A stretch of DNA of 64,000 nt from Lindgomyces ingoldianus (taxonomy: Eukaryota; Ascomycota; Dothideomycetes; Pleosporales; Lindgomycetaceae), in the NCBI RefSeq assembly GCF_010093535.1, contig NW_022985177.1:414857-478856 (forward strand), in the 5' to 3' direction. This document shows positions 1-12,510 of the stretch, piece by piece (position 1 is the stretch's first letter; each line of letters begins with the position of its first letter). The notes beneath the pieces are model-generated. The model ran no database searches, was not told the DNA's origin, and saw only the letters and a program-made list of their open reading frames with translations. Made by a program: the position numbers and the translations under genes.

Positions 1-105
1 ATCATGTCATCTAAAGTCTTCAACTCTCACACACTGACCAGAAAAGCTAATTTCATTCCGCTCTGTATCACACTCTAGGTGAAATAATCAAACCAAACGT
101 CCGAT

Positions 106-600
106 ATGCACCGAACTACTCTCCAGCTACCTCGCCAGTTCTCCTGCCGTCTGGTGCCATATCGCCCCTTCGGTGCATCATGCCGTTACTTGCTCCCCTC
201 GCCTTTCGAAAGCGGACCCGCCCCGCCACGGCTTCCCAAAGAAGAGCAAGAGATCTTTGAGCAACTACAACGACAGAGCACAGGCGCATTCAGCACGCCA
301 AGACCTCAGGCCGACCAGTCTCCGGAGTCCATCACGCCGGCCACTTCCGCTGCGTCCGCAGATGTGAAGATGCGAATAAATCAATCCCCAGACTCACAAC
401 AGCCTGAATTACAGCTCACTGGGGATGGCAAAGTTAGAGAGGGAGAGGAGTTGCATCCGAATATTCGGAGAGGAGCCCCGCCCGAGTTTGAGGGAGACGT
501 TAATCCCAAGACTGGGGAGATTGGGGGTCCGAAGAATGAACCGTTGAGGTGGGGGGGAAAGGGTGATTGGAGTTACAATGGGAGGGTTACCGATTTCTAG
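106..600 (+). CDS. SDH8: Succinate dehydrogenase assembly factor 4 (SDHAF4/Sdh8, DUF1674)
   Basis: Single-exon ORF of 164 residues. The C-terminal ~30 residues carry the DUF1674 signature: NPKTGEIGGPKNEPLRWG, then a GDWSYNGRVTDF terminus. The N-terminus is rich in Arg, Ser and Leu and poor in acidic residues, as expected of a mitochondrial presequence. The middle (about 45-125) is low-complexity and Pro/Ser-rich, which is usual in fungal members. In this family the protein binds flavinated Sdh1 in the matrix, promotes complex II assembly and limits oxidant leakage from the free subunit. The start is the first ATG of the open frame, leaving only 105 nt of upstream sequence in the window. The family call rests on the C-terminal motif and is strong; subcellular location is inferred. 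Confidence 0.9.
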   Translation: MHRTTLQLPRQFSCRLVPYRPFGASCRYLLPSPFESGPAPPRLPKEEQEIFEQLQRQSTGAFSTPRPQADQSPESITPATSAASADVKMRINQSPDSQQPELQLTGDGKVREGEELHPNIRRGAPPEFEGDVNPKTGEIGGPKNEPLRWGGKGDWSYNGRVTDF

Positions 601-2306
601 AAGACTGAGGAAGAGGAAGAGGAAGTGGGAAGGAGAAGCGACCCGCGGTAACAAAGACGCTCGGGGAGCTTCTCTAGAGGCAATCACGACACGGTCTCAA
701 TAAATTTCAAAATGAATTGTCGCCTGCACACGATGCGGGAATGGTGTGTGGTTTCTAGAATGGTTTGCAGTTTGAGGCCGCATGGGGCTGGTTGTGAAGG
801 GACGGCATGGTGGTAGTGATGCGAAAGAAGGTCATTAGGCTTGCCAAGGAACCAATTTGCAGAAGGTGCAAGGCGCGATACTGGCCTGCATAGAAAGACC
901 ACGGAATTCTACATGAACTGGTGAAAGTCAAAGCTTGGGGATGGAGATTGGCATGTGTTATTGGCGACGGATATCATTGGACACGGATATGATCTCCGCT
1001 CGACCATCGAAAAACACAACCTTTTCGCTTGCACCTCCTATACATGCTGTCACTAGATCTCACTTATTCGACAGCTTAATCGAGCCAGAACCAACGAATG
1101 ACGCCACCCCTCCAACCACTCTTAGCCAGAAGCCAGTAGGCGAGCAACAGATCCTGTGGTGCATTTTCTCTCCAAAAACACAGGACAGAAAATTCAAGGT
1201 TTCACCAAAGCTCCGCAAAACCTGAATGTAACGAGAATGAAAACTTCTCATGAGAACGTCGGATGGGTGTTTCATTTTGGGCGAAACAGTGCCATAAACA
1301 GATGCGAAAGCTTCATGGAAATCTTTAGGGAAGGTCTGTGCGTCACGCGAAGCCAAGAGGTGAAAGAGTCTTAAACGACTTGGCGACAGGCTTGATCTTT
1401 GACCTCATCTTGTCTCATTGTTGGTATTCATCTTCACTTCTGGCTTTATCGACTTCCAACGTGGATCCACCGGTACCTCTGTGATGGCAGCACTCCTGTA
1501 TTGTGCTCTAGCATAGCACCTACGTGGAGTGATATATTAAATGACAGAATACGACAGGGTCCAATTCGGGACAGAACTCTGCATGGTCTCAGTGCCTTCT
1601 CTAATTCCAGCAGTAGTTTTCATAGGTCAAATTCGGGTAGGTGTAAGTGCATGTAGTATGTCACTATCGGCGGACAGAGGTCTCGACCTGCCGATTAGTG
1701 CGCTCCAGCACTGTTTCATGCTTTTGCTATCATGTCCATTCTATCTGTAGTGGCCACCCTTTCTTCCGGACTCAATTCCTCGCTTCGCATCTCTGTTGGG
1801 AACGCTTTGTTGATAAATGCTTCCTGGTTAGAAGCGCGGAGATGCCGCGTTGTAAACCTTTTCATACTGATGTTTTTTTTTTTTTTACATCAATGTCAAT
1901 ACCCTAGGTGGAAGCCACTGTTCTCCCCTCACAGGTATGTCAACCACACGAACTCCCCATTTATCACTCATGAATCGCACAGCATAGCGAAGGCGCTCAT
2001 CACGATAAGGTGGTGTCACAGTGCATTTTGCGATTTTCTTGAACCAATAGTGTTTGCCCAGTCTTTGTTGTCACCATAGCATCCTCATAGGTCGTTATTC
2101 ATTCACAGCGTCAACCGCTTATGCGCGCGGAAGACGCCACCTTTGAAACCTTTACCTCTTCGATCTTTCACAGAGCATCGTGAAGCTCCGATTCATTTAT
2201 AAGTCCCGTCATTTTCCGTTCGTCTACTGTCGTTGCCTTCTCTAATCTACGATTCCGCAATATCACGTACAATCACCTTGCTGCGCAGGCCTCCGGGTCA
2301 TAGAAA
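601..2306. other. Intergenic stretch, no gene seen
   Basis: About 1.7 kb without a coding frame that resembles a protein. Short open frames on both strands lack family motifs and are not linked by plausible introns. A run of about a dozen T residues occurs near 1872. The last ~200 bases (including TTTATAAGTCCCG near 2195) are probably the promoter and leader of the downstream carboxylesterase. Confidence 0.5.
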
Positions 2307-3988
2307 ATGGCCAGTCCAATCATTCTACTAATCTGTCTTTTTGTACAATCTCTCCTTGCCGTGGATCTTACTGTCGACGTCGGTTACACCAAATATCGTG
2401 GGACGGATCGGGGCAATGGGATTTATCGCTGGGCTGGAATGCGGTATGCCCGTAGTGCCTCTCGACGTGATGGCATGCGCTTCGCTCCTCCTGCGGAGCC
2501 TCCTTCAATAGGAGGCATCGTCGATGCTAAAGAAGTATAATCAAATTCCTAATTCTCTAAAGTTGAATTCTAGGCTAACGGACTTCCAGTTTGGACCAGT
2601 ATGTATCTCCTCGGGCACTGACCTGAAATCGGAGTTCGGAGTCGACCAATCCGAGGACTGCTTGTTTGTCAACGTCTTCGCCCCAGCCAAAGCGACTGCC
2701 ACCAGTAACCTCCCCGTCTATGTCTTTATCCAGGGCGGTGGCTTTAATGCTAACGGCAACCCAAACTTTGACGGTGCCTCACTCATCCACGCCGCAAATT
2801 TTGAGATGGTTGTGGTGAACTTCAACTACCGAGTTGGGCCGTATGGGTTCCTCGCCGGCCAAGAGATTGTCTCGGACAAGGGCTCGAGTCTTAACAATGG
2901 ACTGAAAGACCAACGGCAGCTATTGAAATGGGTCAAAACTCATATTCGCCAAGTAATGAAACCTCTCTCCATTGCTAAAATGAGCAAGCTAACTGATGAT
3001 GTAGTTTGGAGGTGATCCAGATCACGTAACTCTCGGAGGAGCCAGCGCCGGCGGAGGGTCGGTAGTACTTCATCTTACAGCATATGGAGGCCGAGATGAC
3101 AAGCTTTTCAATGCTGCCGTCGCCGAGTCTCAAGCATTCCCCCCGCTTCGCACCGTCAAGGACAGCCAATTCCAGTACGATGAGCTCTTGAAGCAGACTG
3201 GATGCAAAGATCTTAAATGCATGCGCGACATGGATGCAGTCCAGTTCCAAAAAGCTGTGCGGAGCATTAACATGCCTTTCCCGGGTGGGAAGGAAGCTCC
3301 GATGTGGTTCTGGAACCCTACATTGGACTACGATTTTATTGGTAACTATACGTACAATGAGATCAAGGCCGGGCATCTTGTGAAGGTTCCTACCATTTTT
3401 GGAGATGACACCAATGAAGGAACGCAGTTCATTCCCGACGAAGTGACCTCGATGAGCAAAGCTGAGCAATTCGTTTCTGATCAATATACCACTTTAAGCG
3501 AGCAGCAGAAGGCCAGCATTCGAGCCGTATTCCAGGGTCCGACCAACACTGAAAACGACCCAAATTGGAAGAAAGTCGCCGCGGAAGTATTCGGCTCCAT
3601 CCGCTACGTGTGTCCAGGTATCAATATCTCGGCCGCATACGCCAACAATGGCAGTCCGACCTGGCAGTATAGATGGGACGTGGGTAGTGCTCTTCATGTA
3701 TCGGAGCTCGGGCCTGTCTGGTTCAATGGCACTTCTGCCGCTGCGGTCTTCATTCACAACTATTTCGCCTCCTTCATCCGCTCATATGACCCGAACAAGT
3801 ACAAGCATGATTTCTTCGTCGATGGAGGGAAGAAAATCACTTCTCCGACATGGGAGCAGTTCGGCAAAGGCAATGGCAAGCGGATGTTGTTCGCTGACAA
3901 CAACTTGGTGAAGATGGAGGATATACCGAATGAGCAGCACCAAAAGTGCGGCGTCATCAGCGGGCTCGGCATCTCATTGAAGCAGTAA
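2307..3988 (+). CDS. Secreted type-B carboxylesterase/lipase
   Basis: Three exons: 2307-2534, 2590-2952 and 3005-3988, giving 524 residues. Both introns (55 and 52 nt) are phase 0 and each restores the family reading, FGPVC after the first and FGGDP after the second. The N-terminus is a signal peptide (hydrophobic residues 4-18, then AVDL). Family motifs are present in order: SEDCLFVNVF, the oxyanion-hole segment QGGGF, the nucleophile elbow GASAG with Ser at about 211, an acidic residue in DDTNEGT, and the catalytic His in ALHVSEL. All three triad members are therefore visible. Members of alpha/beta-hydrolase family ESTHER block C hydrolyse carboxylic esters; the substrate cannot be told. 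The length is typical of fungal secreted esterases. It stands alone, with no linked pathway genes. Confidence 0.88.
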
Positions 3989-5784
3989 GTTCGAATCTCA
4001 TTTAGCTCTGGGTTTGCATAATAGTCGGAAGACGGCGTGCCTTGATCCTTTTTCCTTAGCGTTTTTCGGCCATTGATGGACTTGATGACGGCCTCATGCC
4101 TGGTATTTGATGCACACTCACAGACCTAATGAATAATGAACACCGGCCATAGGCCTATGCCGATACTTTGTTGTACTGCATGCGATCACATAACGTGGGA
4201 CCTGACCAGGATGTGGTCTATCTGTTAATCCACTTGCTGGAGTCTCGAAGAACTTCAACGGGATGTCAACTTCTGTCCTGAATTATCCCCTGTCATGTTT
4301 CACGTTAGGTGATAAGATGTAGTACTTTGCCAAGTGAAATGCTTCTCTGGAGACGGCAGTCATGTGTTTTACATACACTCTATATAAATGAAGCCGGCGT
4401 TGCATGGCTATTTTAGATACAGAGTACAATTGCTAACAAAGGGCAGGGTTCCTTCTTCACCGTCAACTAGTTCCAATCCAAACTCCAATTCCAATCCAAA
4501 CCCCAACACCAACTTCCCTACCAAGGCTTCCTCTGGTTCTGGCCCAATGCCATTGTCCCCGTTGCTGAAGTTCTTGGTGCCAATGCTTTGCATGGCATAT
4601 TGGTTGTATTGTTGAATTCTCCACTGTCGAATGTTTATTGAACAACCCAAAGAAAGCTGGAGAGGAGATGCCAGGAATGAGTGATAGCTGCATGGGCTGT
4701 AGGAGATATATCTGTGATACCATTTGGGGTCCCGGCCGACAGAAGCGATGACGCTGCATGCACTCTGGCATTAAGACGATAATTAGTGGTAATTCTAGCC
4801 CTGGCTCGGCACAGCTTTCTGGAAGTATGGAGTTCTGGGTGGTTGGATTCGGCAATTTGTCCTTACAACGCTGGGCCCACGCGAACCTGCTGGCAAAAGG
4901 AAACGGCGACCCGAGGAGGGCATTATCGCCACGGAAACGTGGGTGTGAAGGTTGTGGTCGGAATTATGTGCGGGCCGGGTGCTCGCGTCCAGCTGACACG
5001 AAGTGTGTTATGCAGCTGCTGTGCATCAAAGAGATCAAGAAGCTGGTATCTACGAGACGGGTTGTAAAGCGTCTCAATGCGGCGATACCACAAAGATGTG
5101 TTTGATGTGCTCCCCTCCCGAGATCGAGTCTGATATCGGACCCTAAATATTAATTTCATGCTTCATCATGTTATCCGCAATACAAATTGAGTGAGAGAAG
5201 GAAAAGACGGAAGTTGCCAACAGCTGGGGGCAGATATTTTTCGCGACAATCCTAGTGGCTGCTCGTGAAATGCTGCGTCCAGGGCTTGTAGCTGGGGTCC
5301 TGTTTTGGGCTGCGCAAAACGCGTGAGGACGGCTCAGTCAATTAAGCGGATGCAGGAACGGAGCCATCACGGACGTCCCGTGAACGTTGTGTCAAAACTC
5401 TCAGGTTCACGTCCAAGGCGTCGCTCTGCACTCATTCACTCACCCACCGCGCTGCGCTCTGCTCCACCTGGCCATCCTTATCCTGCCGTCATTCGTGCAT
5501 ATCGCCCGCCCCATCTTCCTTTTTGTCCCATTGTGCGTCCGGCAGGCCTCTCTGCGCGCTCGCTCGCCGTGGCCCCGGGTCGGCGTCGTCCACCCCAGGT
5601 TTTTTGTGCCTCCGCTCCCGTCACTCGGCACCACCGTCCATCGTCAGGGGCGCTGCTCTTGCCCGACAGCGTCCTCTCTCACGCCGCCAATTGCCTGCGA
5701 CACTTGCACCCGCTGCCGAACGCGTCCCCCCGTGATGCTTCTCCGCCCTCGCTCCTCAACATAGCGCAACAAGTCTGAGGCGCC
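3989..5784. other. Intergenic stretch; C/T-rich leader of the DOCK gene at its right end
   Basis: No convincing gene. A short frame near 4388-4615 is Asn/Pro/Ser repetitive (alternating Asn-Pro and Asn-Ser) with no family features, and an antisense frame covers the same bases. From about 5400 to 5784 the plus strand is strongly pyrimidine-rich, as is common in long fungal 5' leaders, and probably belongs to the transcript of the gene starting at 5785. Confidence 0.45.
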
Positions 5785-8700
5785 ATGCCAGGCTGGAGAC
5801 CGCTTCCGCGCATTGCTTTTGCAATCTGCGTCTATCCTTTTTCGCCCTCGTCGCCCGCCGACCTGCCCCTCGAGATCGGCGACGAGCTGTACATAATTGA
5901 GCAGGGAGGCAGAGATGGCTCGTGGTATCGTGGCTACTTGGTTGCCCCGCCGTCGCTGTTGGCTGGCCTGACCAGCGTCAAGGGCCAAACACTCGAGGCA
6001 CGCGTTTTTTCAGGCATTTTCCCGCGATGCTGTGTCGAGGTGCGCGAGGTGCTCGGCGAAGGCAAGAACCCAGCCCACCTCTCCGACGGTCTTGAGCGAC
6101 TGCCCCCATCGCGTGGTAGTCATGGTGAGCCCGCCGCCAACGGTGTCATCACTCCCACAGAAAGCACAAGTGCTACCTCTGCCAAAGGCGCCGCCAAAAC
6201 CTCGTCCAGGCCCGACCATGTCTCCGCCCTACCCTCCTCGGCCTCTCGCCCGCTGTCCAGACGACGCTCCAGCAAGAAGCGCGCCGGTAGCCACGGCTCC
6301 CAGTGGACTGCGCGTTCCGACCACCTCCAACAGCTCATGCTGCCACTATCCCCCGTCTCCGTTGGCTCCCACGACCCGACCGCACCGCGACCGCCCGCCC
6401 CCGTGCCGATGCTGAAAATTGGCGATGAGACCTCGACCTCCGCCCAGGAGCCGCTGGTAGACGAAATTGCGTCCTGTTTGAGAGAATGGCATTCTACAAA
6501 GTTACACGAGCTTCTGCTTGCCAGACGGTACAGCTCGTTGGACAAAATGTCCGCCCTGGTGCAGCGATTGGACACGGCGCGTCGCCAGCTGCTGCACAAG
6601 GTTCTGACAGCGCAAGAGTTGGGGAAAGTGCGCGAAATGACAGTCTGGGATCTGGTCACGGGAAATAAGATGCTCTGTGGGGATGTGATTGTGCGAAGCC
6701 CCTCGCAGCGGGGAAGGATTCTGACGGGCGACGACTCAGCCATCGAGATCACTAAATTGCAGTCCATGATGAGCCTCCTAGATGCACGGCCGGTTCCGCA
6801 CGTTGATGAGCACAATCTCCACCACCTGTTTGTCACCCTGAAGAATGTCCTTGGCGACGTTACGCAGGTGGCCGCTCAAGTGAGCATGTACCTATGTCTC
6901 AAAACCCCCGGCGAGCCATTGAAACCACTGTCAGAGGTATACTCATTCGACTTGACCTCGCGTGATGGAGCGGCCGTCTCGTTGACCGGAGAGAAAATGA
7001 AGTCGCTCTTTGTGGACCTCAGTGCAACAGATATTGGCGAAGGTGCGGGTTCTGGCTCCAGCCTGTACCTTGTGTTCAAGCTGCTAGCCAACGAGCCATT
7101 CCGATCCTCTTCGAACGCCCCACAGATGAGTACCCCAAGGGAAAGCACATCAAGCAATGCTCCCCCACTACAACCTTCCCAATTTGGGAGCATCAAAGGC
7201 GGGAGGCGGAGCGTAATGTTTGGATCGAAACGCAAGGAATCCGGTCTTTCCAACCGCCAGCCAGAAGCCCGACCGTCGAGCGTAGATACGAATCGAACGC
7301 AGAGCCAGGACGGTCGGCCAGATTCTGCAGCTGCGAAAACCAGAACAGCCTCCAGGGACCAGAAGACGTTGAAGAGAACAATAGCCGCTGGAGTCCTCCG
7401 CGTAGATGCACTGATGCGAGCTCAATCGGAAGCAGAACAACCCATCACCTTATGGACCCCTCCAGCGCCTTTTGACGAAATCTCCGACGAGGGCGAAGAT
7501 TGGGACGACATCTTGACTGAAATCTACCCAAGTGGGAGTGGCAAATACAAAAAGAACGCTCAGATAAGCCGCATTACAATCCATTTGAAAGCATTTGCAA
7601 ATCCAGACGCCGAGTCTTTAATTGAGAAGACCCCTACCCTGCTCCACAATATCAGGCAAACGCGGAAAATAGGATTCTCTGGAGCTCCCACCAAGGGCCG
7701 TAGCGATATTTATCTCACACTGAATGAAACATTTCTTCCTCGGAATGCGTTCTTGTCACACCCGAAGTCTGGCACTGTTCCGCTTGCGCAGAATTCCTCA
7801 ATGAGCAATCTTCAATTGACTATCGAGGTTCGAAAATCTTCTGGAGAACGTATTGATGGATGCATATACCCTTCAAGTAACAGTGCAGGGCATACTGCGT
7901 GGCGCACAACTGCCGTGGAGCGAGGCGAGCGTTGGAACTCGACTATTCGGCTCGCCATCAGCCCAGAGGATGTGCCTGGGTCGCATATCGTTATGAGTGT
8001 GGCAGATGCTCCTGGCTTTCCTTTTGCATTGTGCTGGATGCCGCTCTGGACTCAGGACGCTTTCGTGCGAGATGGCGATCACTCTTTAGCACTTTATCGG
8101 TACGATGAGTATACTTCGAGTATGATAGCTGGAAAAGGCGCTTATCTCGCCCTTCCGTGGAGCTCGAGGAAGAAGGATGAGTCAGTCATGGGACCGATGG
8201 CAGCGTTGCACCTGCGGACGTTTCTCTGCAGCACGAAATACTCCCAAGATCCCAACCTACTTGGACTTCTCAAATGGCGAGATCAACCAGCCGGAGAATT
8301 GGTTGCGCTGCTCCGGCGATTCCCTTTTGTCCCGGAGATCGAAATTGTCAAACTCCTGAATGAAGTATTCGACTCTCTCTTTGAAGTTCTAGTGGAGTAT
8401 GCCGGAAGTGACGAGTACGAAGACCTAGTCTTTCATGCTCTCGTTACTGTCCTTGGAATAGTCCACGACCGGAGGTTCAATCTGGGTCCGTTGGTGGATC
8501 AATATGCCGAGACAAGGTTCAAGTACCCTTTTGCTACCTCTTGCCTTGTTCGCAGCTATACCCGCCTTCTGTCCAACCCAGTGGAACCAAACTCTTCTCG
8601 GAAGTTACGAGCAACGTTTAAAGTCGGAAGCCATGTTCTCAAGTTCATCATGAATGCGCGGCAGCAGCAGAAAGAAAAGGAAGCGGGCATTGGGATTACC

Positions 8701-11700
8701 AGCCGACAACCAACCTTCACGAAAGATCTGCAAACTATCTTTAAGTCTCTCGAATCGCTTATGATGAACCCATCCCCAGTTCTGATCGGAACGAAGACCA
8801 TTCTCGTTCAGAACTTCCATACCTGGCTCCCTGAGCTCTCCCCGTCAATGCCCCCAATGGACATTCTGAATTTGACGACCAGCTTTATTGACTCGTGCTG
8901 TACAGCGCAGGGAAAGCTAATATTGTACAAACTCCTCTTAGTCCAGCACCTAACTGAGTTGACTATCTTCAAATCCCCGGATACTCGTCGGATCCTCTTA
9001 ACCAATACCGTCAAATGGTTAGCACCACACTGGGGAAAGGTTGATACAGTCACTGAGCAGTGGAAGGATCAGATTCGGTTCTGCTGCTCAGTGGTCGCTT
9101 CTCAGGTTGATGAACTTGGCCAAGAAGCATGCGAATATATTCCAAAGCTGGTGGACTCTTATCGTGCGATTCAAGCTACGCCCCGACCAGCCAAGAACAC
9201 TCTCTCTCTACTGTTCCCAACATCGTACCCTTTTCATTCTCGTCCGACTACGATCGAAGCCACCTTCGACGAGGCCCTGATTGAGATCTCTGCAGTCCTT
9301 GCAGCAATGTCTAGTCTGCCTACAATCATCCACTTAGATTGGCCGAAGTCTGACATCGCTGACTTCCTCTTCTCGGCTTTGCAGGTCTATATTTCCATTC
9401 TGGACTGTGAGGCATTCCCGAGCTCTTGGCTGAGTGTTCACATCTACCACCACAAGGCCACAATGCGAACCCTGGAGAAGCTTTCTAGTATCCTAATCGA
9501 CTCTTTCTTGCCACATCCTGACGAAGCAGATCATTTCAATACCGAGCTCTGGCGTGCATTCTTCGATGCTCTACTGAAACTCGTTGGGAGCGATGCGCTT
9601 GCACTGGAGACATTCCCTGAACAGAAGCGTCGCGCTGTGTGGAAGATCGCTGGCGACGTTCGGGAGCATGGCGCAGATTTGCTTCAGAGAAGTTGGGAAG
9701 CGATAGGTTGGGAGACTAGCCCAGAGGACAAGAAACAATATGGGCTTGAGAAGATGGGTGGTTTCCAAGTCCAATACGTACCAGGCTTGGTGGCTCCGAT
9801 AGTCGAGCTCTGTCTCAGTGTTCATGAAGGCTTGCGAAGTGTTGCCATCGAAGTTCTGCAGACTATGATTATTAGCGAGTGGACTTTGAGCGAGGATCTC
9901 TCTTTGATTCAGGCGGAGATGATCGACTGCCTGGACCGCCTCTTCAAGTCGAAACTTCTTACCGAGGCTGTCCTGCAGAAACACTTCATTCAGGAGCTTA
10001 TAGACTTGTTTGAGCCTTTAGCACAGGACCCAGAGGACCCATTATTCGTCGCTGTCAAGAATCTCATCACCACAATTGACGAATTGTTGGATCTTCTCGT
10101 TGCTGTTCATAGCACCGAAGCTACTGGCGAGGTTTTCCACATCATGGATACTCTCCATCTTATGGAGTTTCTGAAGGATATGCAGAAAGAAGATATCTAC
10201 ATTCGCTATGTCCACCAACTGGTCGACCTCCAGGCAGAGGCCCAAAACTTTACTGAAGCTGGTCTCGCCCTCTGTCTGCATGCCGCGCTTTACGAATGGG
10301 AGCCGTCAACCATCGTGGAGCCGCTCGTTGATCCAAATTTCCCAGCTCAATCCTCATTTGAACGCAAGGAACAATTATACTTCCAAATGATCAAATATTA
10401 CGAGGATGGCCAGTCTTGGGACAATGCTTTGGGCACTTATATGGAACTCGCGACGCAATATGAACATAACGTCTTTGACTTTTCCAAACTGGCGAGGACA
10501 CAGCACGCCATGGCCACAATCTATGAAAGCATTGCCAAAGGCGATCGACAAAACTCTCGCTATTTCCGCGTCGCATATAAAGGACTGGGTTTTCCTGTCG
10601 GGCTGCGAGACAAACATTTCATCTTTGAAGGCTCTCCAAACGATCGATTAGCAACCTTCACAGATCGCATGCAGCAACAACATCCTGCGGCCCAGATTCT
10701 AGCTTCGGGGGCTGAAGAGGATGTGGAAGGCCAATATTTGCAGATCTTCCCTGTTAGCCCACAAAAAGACCTTATGCATCCGATCTATCAACGTGCGAAA
10801 GTTGCGCAATCCATCAGGGACTACTACCTCCTATCGAGGCCATCACACTTCACGACAGCGTCTCGTCGTACTACCGGCGATCCAAATGCAAAGGAGCTCA
10901 CGGTAGAGAAGACTGTTTACACGACGGCAGAATCATTCCCGACAATTTTGCGCCGGAGCGAAATTGTTGCTGTTGGGACGGTGGCCCTAACTCCACTTCA
11001 GACTGCCATTGAACGCACATCACGCAAGGCTGCCGAGCTAATAGCCCTAGAAAAAAAAGTGTCGGAAGGAGAAGACGCTGCTCTCACAACCCTGACACAA
11101 GAACTGATGGTGGCGATTGATACAAATGCAGATACTAGCGTCGCTAACTACCATGAGCTACTGCCAAATGAACGAGCCTCGATGTTATCGGACATGGAGG
11201 AGGACGAACCACAACGTGAGCCGAATTTATTGGAGAATGCTCTTAAGGTTGCTTTGACCGACTACGCGCTGGTAATCAGACGCTGCCTAGCACTATACTC
11301 TAGGCCTGCTCAGCAAGCCACCAAAGCGGATCTTACGCAGCGTAAGTGTTCGAACTAGTTCCTCATGTACTGGAGCTAATGCTTTGAAGGGCTTGAATTG
11401 GCTTATGCCCAGGAACTGGCAACTCTTATGCCGGTCAATCCTGGCCAGATGATGCGTTCACCTACAGGCTCTTGGCTTGTGAATGCGGCCTCTCCATCCC
11501 TCGTGACAAGCCCAGCATCGGTCCCTACAAATCACGTGAACGGCACAAGGGTGGCATCTCCCCCTCCCGAAGGGCGACCGGCACGACAAGACAAGAAACG
11601 TCTTAGTCTTGCATTCTTCAAGGGTGGATCCACCAGCGAGCACCAAACAGACCGGAAACCTGAGAAACAAGCTGCAGAAGAGCAGGTGGATGCAGTGTCG

Positions 11701-12018
11701 ACCACTACCTCGTCGCGAAGTCGCAGCAAAGAGAACAGCAGACATCGATTGAGCTTCTTAAATCTCGCTTCACCCGAGGCGATTCCACTACCACCGAGTA
11801 GTCAGAGCATTAGCCAAAATAGCCTAGGCCAGACGCACAGCCAACGAAGCCAGAGCACTGATGCCAGGCCGGAGACAAGCAAGAGTGGGAAGAGTGACAA
11901 ATCAGATCACCAGAAAAAAGGGGGTATGAGAAAGAGGTTGAGCATCTTGAACATTGGGAAAAAGACTAGCAAGACGAGCGTAAAGTCCCGAGTTGATGAT
12001 ACCCTGACAGAGGAGTAG
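5785..12018 (+). CDS. DOCK-family guanine nucleotide exchange factor (SH3-like, DHR-1/C2, DHR-2)
   Basis: Two exons, 5785-11341 and 11390-12018, joined by a 48-nt phase-1 GTAAGT...AG intron; the product is 2061 residues. The N-terminal ~90 residues form an SH3-like domain (LPLEIGDELYIIEQ, GSWYRGYL). A DHR-1/C2 domain begins near residue 635 (GRSDIYLTL) and continues past IEVRKSSGERIDGCIYP. The DHR-2 catalytic region lies at roughly 1480-1760 (EAGLALCLHAALYEW, QLYFQMIKYYE, YFRVAYKGLGFP). The last ~200 residues, mostly in exon 2, are Ser/Lys-rich and probably disordered. DOCK proteins activate Rho-family GTPases, and fungal members act in polarity, autophagy or oxidative signalling through Rac/Cdc42. 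The family is clear; the GTPase target is not visible. Confidence 0.92.
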
Positions 12019-12510
12019 CCTCCCGATACTGATTAAGTTTTCTTCGATTTTGATATATGGGGTGGCAGAGGCGACCGCATGACATTTTTGGCTAAACACG
12101 TGTTGTTGCACCGGTTTTAAAGTTGGCTGACAATGGTGGAGTCTTTTTCCAAGTTTGTGTTTTATATCAAAGCGTTTTTAAGCATGGAGCAGGGGGATCT
12201 AGATGGGGGGAGTGTGTCCTCATCTGGGATATTTTCGACGGCACGTGCTTGGTTGTATGATTACCTGCTTTTTGGTGGTTGTGTTTATACCCGGACGATA
12301 ACTTTGGAGATGCGAAAATAGACCGCTAGTTCAAGCTGATTACCAGAATGTGGATGACAGTGTATTGAATTCACGTGACAGGGCCTGCAATTGATAAGGG
12401 AGCTCGGTTCATTGCCTTGGCGGAAGGTGGGCAAAATTCAACTCTTAAACTTTTTTGCTCGGCACAACTGCAACACAGCGACGCTTGACAAAGCCAACAA
12501 GCTGTCCACC
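12019..12510. other. Intergenic: DOCK 3' end and RRP12 promoter
   Basis: About 490 bases between two genes on the same strand. I see no coding frame of note. The right end (12400-12510) holds the RRP12 leader, ending in a good start context (CCACCATGG) at 12511. Confidence 0.5.

Noticed and set aside
4388..4855. Small Asn/Pro-rich gene on either strand
   Set aside because: Repetitive composition gives open frames on both strands; no start context, signal or homology visible.
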